From contig JAHRFV010000220.1 of assembly GCA_019084435.1 (NCBI GenBank), forward strand, positions 1 to 30,099: DNA of 30,099 nt, read 5' to 3'. Source of the DNA: Dethiosulfatibacter sp. GTDB lineage: Bacteria; Bacillota_A; Clostridia; Tissierellales; Dethiosulfatibacteraceae. Positions 14,551-22,306 of the stretch are shown here, one piece after another. Both the position numbers and the translations under genes were made by a program. Under the pieces are notes generated by a model. It made no database searches. It was given only the letters and a program-made list of their open reading frames with translations, and was not told the DNA's origin. Position 1 is the first letter of the stretch. The number at the start of each line of letters is the position of its first letter.

Positions 14551-15897
14551 CTATATTTGATTTAAATAATACTGCGTTTTCTCTTCTTTGATTCGATGAT
14601 ACTCGTCACGCATCTCCTGAACGATGGAAATGTCATACCAATATGATTCCAGTTCATTCTGCAACTCGTATAAGGCTTGATAGACACGTATGTCAGCCTG
14701 CTCTTCCAAATTAATAATATCATTCAGATAGCCTTCCACTATAGCCTTACGTTCGTTTTCATCAGCTATATTTTCTCTGGCTTCTTTGATCAGGCCTACA
14801 ATTCTATCCAACTCATCCTCGTACTCCTGCTGATAAACTAAAAGCTTATCAAGATATGCTTCTTCTATCACTTCTTTTGATGGATTTGTGGTTGTAACAG
14901 AGGATTGTTCCATAGGGTATTTGCTAGTCTCTTCAACAGCGGTTGTAGTTTCGATGATTGCAACGCTCTCTTCTGTCTGGATGCTTGTTGTTTCAGTATT
15001 GATTTCAGAATTGCCGACAGTTGTTGGTTCCGGCTCGCTACCATTCCCATCATTCATCCAGCCTGAAGTCATGATGAAAATAATACCAGCGAAAACTAAA
15101 ATAGCAGCAACTACCAGATATCTATGTAAATTGCAATCGTTGGTTTTTCTTGAGTCCATTTGCTTTAGATTGGATATCAATAATGATTCATTGCTGATTA
15201 CAGCCTGCTGATTGTTAATGAAAATCCTCTGAGCTTCATTCTCACCCACCCAGCTGATTGTAAGATCGTAAGCATCTTTCAATAAGGGGCGTCGATAGGC
15301 AGACTTGTGAGCATCCGTCGATACAAAATCAACCAATCCCGCTAAGACCAGATTTTTTACAAAAATCTGCATTTGTCTCCCGTTTTTACCGGTCAGATTA
15401 GAGGAGGTTACTTGTATAGAAACCTTGTCTTCTTTCAAAGCACGAACTCGTTCCAGGTTTCCGAAAAGTGCTTCATAATATTCCACATGGGCCAGTATAG
15501 GTAAAAATCCCCTTACTTGCAGCTCATGGATGGCATCCTGAATAAACGAAAAAGATGCTGATACATCAAATTCTATCAGCACATATCTCGAATTGTTGAT
15601 TGTAAAATCATATGGTTTGTCAACCAATACATGAACAAAATCTTTTGAGATAAACATCTCCGACCCCAGATACAAACGCATATCAGGATACTGATTCTTT
15701 ACCTCTAAAACTAAAAACCTAAAAGCTTCCTCAATGTTTCCTTTGTTTCTAAAATCAACAGGATGATTACGATGCGGTGTGGCAATGATATGTCTGATTC
15801 CGTCTTTGTAGGCGATATCAATCATCTTCATCGATTCTTCCATGGAACTGGAGCCATCATCCACCTGAGGCAATATATGGCAGTGTAAATCAATCAT
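14551..15897 (-). CDS. CpsB/CapC-type PHP phosphotyrosine phosphatase with added TM segment and helical tail
   Basis: The N-terminal 245 residues are a manganese-dependent PHP phosphatase domain of the CpsB/YwqE type, which dephosphorylates the partner tyrosine kinase. Visible motifs are DLHCHILPQVDDGS (metal ligands His5 and His7), IIATPHRN (His42), GSE with Glu80, ILAHVE (His137) and STDAHKS (Asp195, His197). The usual AHPERY motif reads AHVEYY here. The protein then continues unusually: a membrane helix at 260-278, a Thr/Glu/Ser-rich linker (about 283-340) and a charged helical, coiled-coil-like region (about 342-445). Ordinary CpsB proteins are about 250 residues and soluble. The topology puts the catalytic domain inside the cell and the tail outside. 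The gene abuts the kinase gene with no spacing. Confidence 0.88.
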   Translation of the reverse strand: MIDLHCHILPQVDDGSSSMEESMKMIDIAYKDGIRHIIATPHRNHPVDFRNKGNIEEAFRFLVLEVKNQYPDMRLYLGSEMFISKDFVHVLVDKPYDFTINNSRYVLIEFDVSASFSFIQDAIHELQVRGFLPILAHVEYYEALFGNLERVRALKEDKVSIQVTSSNLTGKNGRQMQIFVKNLVLAGLVDFVSTDAHKSAYRRPLLKDAYDLTISWVGENEAQRIFINNQQAVISNESLLISNLKQMDSRKTNDCNLHRYLVVAAILVFAGIIFIMTSGWMNDGNGSEPEPTTVGNSEINTETTSIQTEESVAIIETTTAVEETSKYPMEQSSVTTTNPSKEVIEEAYLDKLLVYQQEYEDELDRIVGLIKEARENIADENERKAIVEGYLNDIINLEEQADIRVYQALYELQNELESYWYDISIVQEMRDEYHRIKEEKTQYYLNQI

Positions 15898-16578
15898 TTA
15901 TTTATCACCTAACTCATTGCTGTAATAATAATAGTAATTGTATTTTTGTTTATTGATGGGTACCTTATTGAGAACAGTCCCCAATATTTTTGCACCGACC
16001 TTCTGAAGATCTCTGACAGCTTTTACAGCCACCTCTTGTTCTACTTCACCGGAAGCCAATACAACTATAACCCTGTCTATATATGTTGACATGATTATAG
16101 CATCGTTTACCGGTACTACAGGTGGTGTATCAAGAAAAACATAATCATAATCTTTTTTAAGTTCATCTATTAATCTCTTGACAGCATCAGAGCCAAGTAT
16201 TTCTGATGGATTATCCGGTATGCTACCGGAGGTTATCAAATCAAGATTTGGATGAACCGACTTATTGATATATTTTCTGTAGTTGTCGCCTTTTAGTAAA
16301 ATATCTGTCAATCCATTTGTATTGCTTATCTCCATCAATTTGTGAAGCTTGGGTCTTCTCAAATCAGTGTCGACTATAATCACTCTATTACCCGATATGG
16401 CAAAAGTCATGGCAAGGTTGCAAAGGGTTGTGGTTTTGCCCTCCCCTTCCTTTGGACTGGTAACGAGTATTGATTTAAAGGACTTATCAACATTGTCAAA
16501 GCTAATGTTGGTTCTAATTCCCCTGTAGGCTTCAGATACAGGAGATTTTGGCTGTTTATGTACAATAATATCTTTCAT
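15898..16578 (-). CDS. CapB/CpsD-type bacterial tyrosine kinase
   Basis: This cytoplasmic BY-kinase autophosphorylates on C-terminal tyrosines when stimulated by its membrane partner CapA. In its 226 residues one sees Walker A SPKEGEGKTTT (41-51), Walker A' VIIVDTDLRRPK (66-77) and Walker B YVFLDTPPV (146-154). A tyrosine cluster follows at the end: Tyr213 and Tyr215-219 in KYNYYYYYSNELGDK. The N-terminal SEAYRGIRTNI (15-25) is the conserved segment at the subunit interface. It lies between the CapA-like gene (11 bases away) and the phosphatase gene, the standard gene trio for control of exopolysaccharide chain length and export. No polysaccharide-synthesis gene is in the window. Confidence 0.95.
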   Translation of the reverse strand: MKDIIVHKQPKSPVSEAYRGIRTNISFDNVDKSFKSILVTSPKEGEGKTTTLCNLAMTFAISGNRVIIVDTDLRRPKLHKLMEISNTNGLTDILLKGDNYRKYINKSVHPNLDLITSGSIPDNPSEILGSDAVKRLIDELKKDYDYVFLDTPPVVPVNDAIIMSTYIDRVIVVLASGEVEQEVAVKAVRDLQKVGAKILGTVLNKVPINKQKYNYYYYYSNELGDK

Positions 16579-16589
16579 TTGATCTCCTC

Positions 16590-17297
16590 CTATCTTTTTG
16601 AAACCTGATCCACATCAGGTATGGAGCCTAAAACTGGAATTCCCAAGTACTTTTCAACGTCTTGAGGTGTTTTGATTGTGTTGTCTAGATATTCCAGCAT
16701 AAATGCGATAAATACACCAATCATCAATCCCAGTATCAGTGAAATTGCTATGTTCAAATTCAGCCTAAAATTAACTGGGTTTGGCATTGCGATGGCATTA
16801 TCTATAGTCTCCACATTATTGACCTTCAGTATCCGCATGACTTCCTTGACAAACACATCGGCAATGGTATTTGCTATCAGTGCCGCTCGATCAGGATCTG
16901 TATCAGTTACGGATATTCTAAGTATTTCAGTTGAGCCAACCTGTTGGGCTGTTGTTTTTCTAAGAAGACCTTCATAAGTCATGTCCAGTTCGAGACGGTC
17001 GATCACTTGTTCAAGCACAATCCTTGACTTAACAATCTCACCATATGTCACCACCAGCTTTTGGCTTAGATTTAGGCTTCCCAGATCAAAACTAGCAGCG
17101 ATATCCCCGGCACTTATACCCTTCGAGCTGTTTACCATTAAAGTCGTATCTGATTTATAATTTGGCGTAATCAAAAACATGGTGTATCCGACTCCCAATA
17201 ACAGTGCCAGCACAACAATAATTGCTATCATTTTTTTTCTGTTGAGCATTATGTCTAATAGCTCTCTTAACTCAATAGTGTCTTCCATATGATCCAT
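16590..17297 (-). CDS. CapA/Wzz-type chain-length determinant, tyrosine kinase modulator
   Basis: This is a membrane protein of 235 residues with a short cytoplasmic N-terminus (IELRELLDIMLNRKK) and TM1 at about 22-43. The extracytoplasmic Wzz domain is at about 45-178, with the opening ITPNYKSDTTLMV. The proline-containing PNPVNFR precedes TM2 at about 180-201. The cytoplasmic tail is LEYLDNTIKTPQDVEKYLGIP followed by VLGSIPD, the part that activates CapB in this family. The ATG has GGAGG eight bases upstream. It stands third in a likely operon after two SLH-protein genes, separated by 91 bases from the second. Confidence 0.93.
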   Translation of the reverse strand: MDHMEDTIELRELLDIMLNRKKMIAIIVVLALLLGVGYTMFLITPNYKSDTTLMVNSSKGISAGDIAASFDLGSLNLSQKLVVTYGEIVKSRIVLEQVIDRLELDMTYEGLLRKTTAQQVGSTEILRISVTDTDPDRAALIANTIADVFVKEVMRILKVNNVETIDNAIAMPNPVNFRLNLNIAISLILGLMIGVFIAFMLEYLDNTIKTPQDVEKYLGIPVLGSIPDVDQVSKR

Positions 17298-17388
17298 TTA
17301 TGATTCCTCCATAAAGTCCAATATCATGAAAAGAAACGCCAAGGCAAGGTAAAACTTGGGTTCAATATTAGGACTTAATTCAATCTAA

Positions 17389-18366
17389 TTAATATTCAAG
17401 CAGTTGAAATTTATTGTTTAAAGTTACCAATTCTTTTAATAATATATTGCCAGTAATTGCATTCTTGAAAGCCTGCTTTTCATCTACGCTCATATGAGTA
17501 GCAAGTTCTTTAGCTTCATCCACATCTCGACTGATATCATAATCCGGATCATCCAGATACTGTTGGATGGAATCTACTATTATAATAGCTGATTGTATTT
17601 GAAGATCTGTAGTTAGAATTGGGATAACACGAGATTTCATTTTGGTGACCACTGATTTGAGATGGTCAATAATTAACTGTTCCTCTTCTGAAATATCTTC
17701 ATCTGGCAATCCACCATCATTCGAAGCGCTATCTCCTGTATTGCCTGACAAGACTGTTTCTCTTATCGTCAATCCACTCTTAATCAGATTGTATAAGGCT
17801 ACAGCACCCTCGGCTCTTGTTATTTTTCCGGTGCTTCTGAATGTACCATCAGGGTAGCCCTGCATAATGCTGTTTGCCAATACCCTATCAATAGCAATTT
17901 TGGACCAATCAGCGATAAGATGTCCATCTGCAACACTACCAATCTGAAGTTCTTCATCCAATTCATAAAGGTTGTTTATGATTGTTGAGAACTGCTCTCT
18001 GGTCACTGGCTGATCTGGTCTGAAAGTATTGTCAGGAAATCCTGATATATAGCCTTTTGAGGAGGCTTTTTTAATTTCCTCATAAGCCCAATGGCTCTCT
18101 GTCAAATCTGAAAACACCACATCTTTCACTTCTGTTAAGCTATTCATTCGGTTGATGATGGTAATCAGTTCGGCTCTTGTCAATTCCTTTGATGGCATAT
18201 ACACGCCACCCTCGTAGCCTTTAATGTGCCCCAAGGAAACCATGTCATTGATTGCTCCTTCTGCCCATGGATAACCACCTACATCAGAAAATCCGACTGC
18301 ATAGGCAATCGTTGAGGTGAATAAAATCAATATTATAAATAGGGCAATATATTTCATCTTTGTCAT
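17389..18366 (-). CDS. S-layer homology (SLH) domain protein
   Basis: This is a secreted cell-wall protein of 325 residues. A signal peptide (about 1-23, ending near AYA) is followed by three SLH domains at about 27-72, 86-132 and 150-196, with the wall-binding motifs TRAE (63-66), TREQ (122-125) and TRAE (183-186). SLH domains bind pyruvylated secondary wall polysaccharide. The remaining 125 residues are acidic and helical (about 223-325), match no domain I know and are the functional unknown. Residues 1 and 4 are both Met. The ribosome site is weak (GAGAGTGAG), so the exact start is uncertain. It follows another SLH-protein gene and precedes capA. Confidence 0.9.
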   Translation of the reverse strand: MTKMKYIALFIILILFTSTIAYAVGFSDVGGYPWAEGAINDMVSLGHIKGYEGGVYMPSKELTRAELITIINRMNSLTEVKDVVFSDLTESHWAYEEIKKASSKGYISGFPDNTFRPDQPVTREQFSTIINNLYELDEELQIGSVADGHLIADWSKIAIDRVLANSIMQGYPDGTFRSTGKITRAEGAVALYNLIKSGLTIRETVLSGNTGDSASNDGGLPDEDISEEEQLIIDHLKSVVTKMKSRVIPILTTDLQIQSAIIIVDSIQQYLDDPDYDISRDVDEAKELATHMSVDEKQAFKNAITGNILLKELVTLNNKFQLLEY

Positions 18367-18387
18367 AATTTCTCACTCTCTATCAGA

Positions 18388-18406
18388 AGGAGCCATATAG
18401 GCTCCT
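18388..18406 (-). terminator. Short hairpin between the two SLH-protein genes
   Basis: On the minus strand AGGAGCC pairs with GGCTCCT around a 5-base loop, about 35 bases after the stop codon of the first SLH gene. No T-run follows, so it is more likely an mRNA-processing or partial-termination stem than a full terminator. Confidence 0.4.
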
Positions 18407-18440
18407 CCATCATTTTATCAAATATCTATATATTTTAATA

Positions 18441-19760
18441 TTAATCTAAGTCAACAATAACGAAAGATATTGTCTCATCTCCATGTGTCAAGGAAATCAA
18501 TGTCTCTCCTGCCACTTCAGCTAAGGTCAAGCCGTCATATATATCTTCAAATGTAGCTTTTAAATCTTTGATAGGATATCCTGTCGATGTTCCAACTTCT
18601 CCGTATATTGTAAATTCAAATCCCAAAGGCGTTGTTTCAGTCGGATACAATAATGCCAAATCATCCACCAGATCACTCAGTGTCGAGTCTGCCATGATTT
18701 CAGCAAACGCTCTTATTTGTTCCACAGTAGCGTTGCCGTCAGCAACCACCTCATCCACTATTGCAAGTATCTCTATTCCTATAAAAGCTTTTAGTGGTGG
18801 CGTTGTGCTATTCAAAGTATTGTGATACTTGATTCTGCTCGCCAATGATAAGGCATACGGATTGCCATTGTCTGTTTCTTTAGCCAATGCTCTTTCAAAA
18901 AATCCGGTATAAAGATCAACAGCTTCTGGATAATTTCCAATATTTTCATCAAATATAGTGCTGATCATATTAAATGAAAGCGTTGTGTTATCGACATATT
19001 CTTTCTCACCTATTAAATAGGTGTTGCTTCCCTTAATCAATCTGAATCCATAGTTGCTTTCTGTCGGTGTTGGTGGTAAACCACCTCCGCCTCCACCACC
19101 GCCCGGTGGTAATGGATCTACGACAGGTTCTTCAACCTCTTCTTCTGTTTCAACAAAAACCGAGTTGTTTATCATAAATACAGACTCAGCTCTTGTGATG
19201 TAATCATCCGATTTGAATGTGCCATCCGGATATCCTAAAATATATCCTGCTTCATAAACAGCCCCTATGATGCCCTTTGCCCAACCGGGAATCATACTTG
19301 AATCCAGAAATATATCCGCAGCTTCTTCATTAGCCTCAAGACCTTCAATGTTAAACAATATTGTGGCTGCTTCAGCTCTTGTGATAAGTGCATCCGGTTT
19401 GAATGTGCCATCTGGATAACCGTTGACATGACCTAAATAAGCCATTTTTGTCACCACATCATAATGCCAATCCGTTTGAAAAACATCTGAAAAATCCTTT
19501 TTTCCATCAGTTTCTATAGCATACGCATTGAACATCAGTTTAGTGTACTCCGCTCTTGTAATTTCCTGATTAGGTTTGAAAGTGCCATCCTCATAACCAG
19601 AAATCAATCCTTTGTCTACCCATTCCATAATAGTCTCTTTTGCCCATTCGGCATTGTCCAAATCACTGAAAGATTCTACAGCGAATGCTTGGGTAAACAT
19701 CGGCAATATCAGTAAAATAGCCCCCACAAGGATAAAACTTTTTAGTTTTGTAAACTTCAT
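18441..19760 (-). CDS. S-layer homology (SLH) domain protein with C-terminal domain of unknown function
   Basis: A secreted wall-anchored protein of 439 residues. The signal peptide spans about 1-27 (ending AFA). Three SLH domains follow at about 30-76, 89-135 and 149-197, each with GY.DGTFK and TRAE (68-71, 127-130, 189-192). A Glu/Pro segment and a striking run of nine glycines (about 220-228, with a Leu-Pro-Pro end) form a flexible linker. The C-terminal 205 residues, starting near NYGFRLIKGSNTY, do not match anything I recognise. The ATG has AGGAGG upstream, and a sigma-A-type promoter lies about 65 bases before it. It is the first gene of the presumed SLH-SLH-capA-capB-cpsB operon. Confidence 0.9.
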   Translation of the reverse strand: MKFTKLKSFILVGAILLILPMFTQAFAVESFSDLDNAEWAKETIMEWVDKGLISGYEDGTFKPNQEITRAEYTKLMFNAYAIETDGKKDFSDVFQTDWHYDVVTKMAYLGHVNGYPDGTFKPDALITRAEAATILFNIEGLEANEEAADIFLDSSMIPGWAKGIIGAVYEAGYILGYPDGTFKSDDYITRAESVFMINNSVFVETEEEVEEPVVDPLPPGGGGGGGGLPPTPTESNYGFRLIKGSNTYLIGEKEYVDNTTLSFNMISTIFDENIGNYPEAVDLYTGFFERALAKETDNGNPYALSLASRIKYHNTLNSTTPPLKAFIGIEILAIVDEVVADGNATVEQIRAFAEIMADSTLSDLVDDLALLYPTETTPLGFEFTIYGEVGTSTGYPIKDLKATFEDIYDGLTLAEVAGETLISLTHGDETISFVIVDLD

Positions 19761-19825
19761 GTCTTCCTCCTATTTTCTATTTATTAATGAATGTTTTTAT
19801 GCTTAATTAAACTTATTCAAAGTAC

Positions 19826-19854
19826 ATTATATAATAGATTAGTCAATTGAACAA
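19826..19854 (-). promoter_or_regulatory. Sigma-A-type promoter of the SLH-capABC operon
   Basis: On the minus strand TTGTTC (complement of 19849-19854), a 17-base spacer and TATAAT (complement of 19826-19831) lie upstream of the first SLH gene, giving a leader of roughly 60 bases. The -35 is a weak match, and TTGACT nearby is too close to the -10 to serve. Confidence 0.5.
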
Positions 19855-19910
19855 CCTATATGCTAAAACCTTATTGAATGTTACAAAAATAACATACTTG
19901 ATACAGAGCA

Positions 19911-20591
19911 TTAAAATCCTCTAGTCTGCCCTTTCCAGGGTGGTTCCTTACCTTTCTCGAACTCCTCGACGCCAGGACCCTTCAACTGATTGAGTCGCCA
20001 GATACCAAAAATATAACTTGTTATCAACACTAATAACGTAACCGGCCAACCCAACAATAGATTAACCCATCCTAAACCTGTAGAACTTCCGCGCTGAAAA
20101 AGTATAATCTGTAAACCAAGACGCATCAGGAAAAAAATGCTCCAAAAGCCTGTTACCTCCATATAAGCAGGTTTGATATCCTTTCGCCAGAACCATTCCA
20201 ATGGCCAACCCCTGCTTAGATGACTGACCCAAGCCGCCATTGGTTTACCTGCTATCAAGCTTATGACAGCAACAATTAAAACAAGTGTGCTACTCACAAT
20301 AGAACCGATGAAAAAATTGGCTGGATTACTAGTCAAATACGCCAATCCTGCAGCTAATAAAACACCTGCCAATCCACCGAATACGTATAGCCATGTCTGT
20401 TTTCGCATCAGCCTGCTCAGACCCAGTAGCATCGCGAGAATAATTGCCGAGACGATAGCCACTTCCAAACCAAAAACGCCATTGACAATCACAAATGCCA
20501 AAGGTGGCAATATGGCATCAAGGGTTTTCCCTGATATGACAGACCTGAGTTCCTCAAAAATTTCTTTCCTTTTATCATTCATATCATTCAT
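19911..20591 (-). CDS. DUF3159-like integral membrane protein
   Basis: This is a 226-residue membrane protein with about six hydrophobic segments (about 25-60, 67-88, 91-113, 145-165 and 172-195). The pattern is that of DUF3159 proteins: an opening GKTLDAILPPLAFVIVNGVF, then GKPMAAWV, GWPLEWFWRKD and AYMEVTGFWSIFFLMRLGLQ. I know this family mainly from Actinobacteria and know no function for it. The family call rests on this remembered pattern. The short cytoplasmic C-terminus is charged and Pro-rich. The gene begins 24 bases after the metallophosphoesterase stop with GGAGATGA in front, so the two are probably cotranscribed. Confidence 0.7.
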   Translation of the reverse strand: MNDMNDKRKEIFEELRSVISGKTLDAILPPLAFVIVNGVFGLEVAIVSAIILAMLLGLSRLMRKQTWLYVFGGLAGVLLAAGLAYLTSNPANFFIGSIVSSTLVLIVAVISLIAGKPMAAWVSHLSRGWPLEWFWRKDIKPAYMEVTGFWSIFFLMRLGLQIILFQRGSSTGLGWVNLLLGWPVTLLVLITSYIFGIWRLNQLKGPGVEEFEKGKEPPWKGQTRGF

Positions 20592-20615
20592 CTCCTTGTG
20601 GTGGATAAGGGCAAA

Positions 20616-21452
20616 TCACTCACATTCTCCAATAACATCAATCACAACTATCTCCGGTGGATTGAATATCCTGGGAAGTCTGGGATTAAAGGACACCCCT
20701 CTACTGACTATGTGTGTGAAGTTATCGTGTTCATAAATTCCACCCGCATATTTGGGCAAAAATCCCTGATTGGGTGCCAACAGTCCATTTAATATGAATG
20801 GAATGCGCACCTGCCCGCCATGGGCATGTCCTGACAATACAAGATCAAAGGATAATTGCTTGTAAATGTCTACCTGTTCTGGTCTATGAGATAATAGTAG
20901 TTGAAATTTTTCATTTTTATGTAAGTTAGAAAAAGCTTCAATAACCTCATCCTTCCAAGCCAATGAGCGTCTTTCATAACGGTTTATATCAGGATCTTCT
21001 GCTCCACCTATGATGAGAGGCACATCCTCAATGAGTACTTCAACGGTTTCATTTTCGAGCACTGTTACACCATAAGATCTGAAGATATCCTTGATGTTAT
21101 CAACGTCCCTAGACCATATTTCATGGTTCCCCGTCACATAAAAAACCGGTGCTATATCTTTAATGGCCTCAAGTAACATTATTGTGCCTTTAATCGGTTG
21201 GATATCATCCGCAATATCCCCAGCCAATGCGATCATATCAGGCTTTTGGTCTCTGATTCTGTCGGCTATCTTTGATTGTTCCGATCCGTGAATCGTACTG
21301 TGTAGGTCTGTAATAAGGACGATTCTGAATGACTGGTACTCAGCGAGCTTTGGTGTGGTAACTGTATACTGCCTAATGATAAGGCCATTATAAAACGCTG
21401 TAACAAACAGCAATACAATAATAATCAAAATGATAATTTTCATAGGTGTCAT
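20616..21452 (-). CDS. Membrane-anchored metallophosphoesterase (YkuE/YaeI-like)
   Basis: This is a calcineurin-type phosphoesterase with a two-metal centre. All five motifs are present: ITDLHST (DxH), LAGDIADD (GD), VTGNHEIW (GNHE), LSHRPEQ (H) and SGHAHGGQVRIP (GHxHGGQ). The N-terminus (MTPMKIIILIIIVLLFVTAF) is one membrane anchor. I prefer the ATG at 21452 (278 residues), with GGAG 11 bases upstream. A further upstream TTG at 21500 would add 16 hydrophilic residues ahead of the anchor. Related YkuE/YaeI proteins act on phospholipid-like or nucleotide-sugar-lipid pyrophosphates, but the substrate here is unknown. It pairs with the DUF3159-like gene and is divergent from a PAP2-type phosphatase gene. 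Confidence 0.9.
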   Translation of the reverse strand: MTPMKIIILIIIVLLFVTAFYNGLIIRQYTVTTPKLAEYQSFRIVLITDLHSTIHGSEQSKIADRIRDQKPDMIALAGDIADDIQPIKGTIMLLEAIKDIAPVFYVTGNHEIWSRDVDNIKDIFRSYGVTVLENETVEVLIEDVPLIIGGAEDPDINRYERRSLAWKDEVIEAFSNLHKNEKFQLLLSHRPEQVDIYKQLSFDLVLSGHAHGGQVRIPFILNGLLAPNQGFLPKYAGGIYEHDNFTHIVSRGVSFNPRLPRIFNPPEIVVIDVIGECE

Positions 21453-21643
21453 AAAAATAGGATCTCCATTCTTCAAATTGGTTTTATAATAATAACACAA
21501 ATTGGGAACTTAAGCGACCTGCTAATCGTTTAATCAATAGGACAGCTAAGTCCATCTAATTTAATAAACCTTTAATCTGATTTTAAGGGATGATTAAGTC
21601 ACAAATGATAAAGTAAGTTTATAAGTTGAAGGAGGATTAAGCA

Positions 21644-22306
21644 TTGAATTTCGATAAAATTAGAGAGTTAGTAAGAAACAACAAGCATCTCACTATATTA
21701 TTCTACTATATTGTTATGTGGTTCGGCTATAATTATCTGAACCAAACGACAGTTCCCGATATATATTTATATCATCCAATCGACAGCAAAATACCTTTTG
21801 TTAAAGAAATGGTTGTCCCCTATGTATTGTGGTATCTTTATATTTTTGTACCTCTAGCGTATTTTGCGTTCAAGTCACCTGATGATTTCAGGAAACTATG
21901 TATGTTCATGTTCACAGGGATGACTATCAGTTACCTAATCTTTTATTTAGTTCCAAATGGACAGAATCTAAGACCAATCATTACAGAAACAGATGTTTTT
22001 TCCAGAATCATCAATTCGATTTATTCGACAGATCGTCCGACCAATTCACTCCCGAGCATGCATGTCATTCTCTCTGTTGCAGTCAATGCTTCCATTTACA
22101 ACAGTACTATTTTAGCAAAATTCAAGAAACTGAAGCTTTTTTCCATGCTGTTGTGTATTCTGATATGCGCCTCGACAGTATTCATCAAGCAACACTCCAT
22201 ATTGGATGTGGTCGCCGGTTTGATAGTTTCATCATTACTGTATAGTCGTATCTATTCACCTCATTATAGTATTAAACCCATTGGCGAACTCTTTAACCAA
22301 ATATAG
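21644..22306 (+). CDS. PAP2 superfamily membrane phosphatase
   Basis: This is an integral membrane lipid phosphatase or phosphotransferase of 220 residues with about six membrane segments. The three-part active site is readable: NGQNLRP (about 105-111) for motif 1, SLPSMHV with His140 for motif 2, and FIKQHSILDVVAG with His184 and Asp188 for motif 3. The spacing and the PTNSLPSMH form resemble the inositol-phosphotransferase-like PAP2 branch. The start is TTG at 21644, eight bases after a strong AAGGAGG, and no nearby ATG fits. It is divergent from the metallophosphoesterase gene, and its last 14 bases overlap the end of the convergent transglutaminase gene, so no terminator fits between them. 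Confidence 0.9.
   Translation: MNFDKIRELVRNNKHLTILFYYIVMWFGYNYLNQTTVPDIYLYHPIDSKIPFVKEMVVPYVLWYLYIFVPLAYFAFKSPDDFRKLCMFMFTGMTISYLIFYLVPNGQNLRPIITETDVFSRIINSIYSTDRPTNSLPSMHVILSVAVNASIYNSTILAKFKKLKLFSMLLCILICASTVFIKQHSILDVVAGLIVSSLLYSRIYSPHYSIKPIGELFNQI

Noticed and set aside
19876..19893. ATGTTA/TAACAT hairpin after the DUF3159-like gene as a terminator
   Set aside because: It has only 6 A/T-rich pairs and no T-run after the stem, so it is too weak to call.
20263..20736. 157-codon plus-strand frame across the DUF3159-like and metallophosphoesterase genes
   Set aside because: It spans the junction of two well-supported minus-strand genes and has no recognisable motif; low-complexity Ser/Thr/Ile content.
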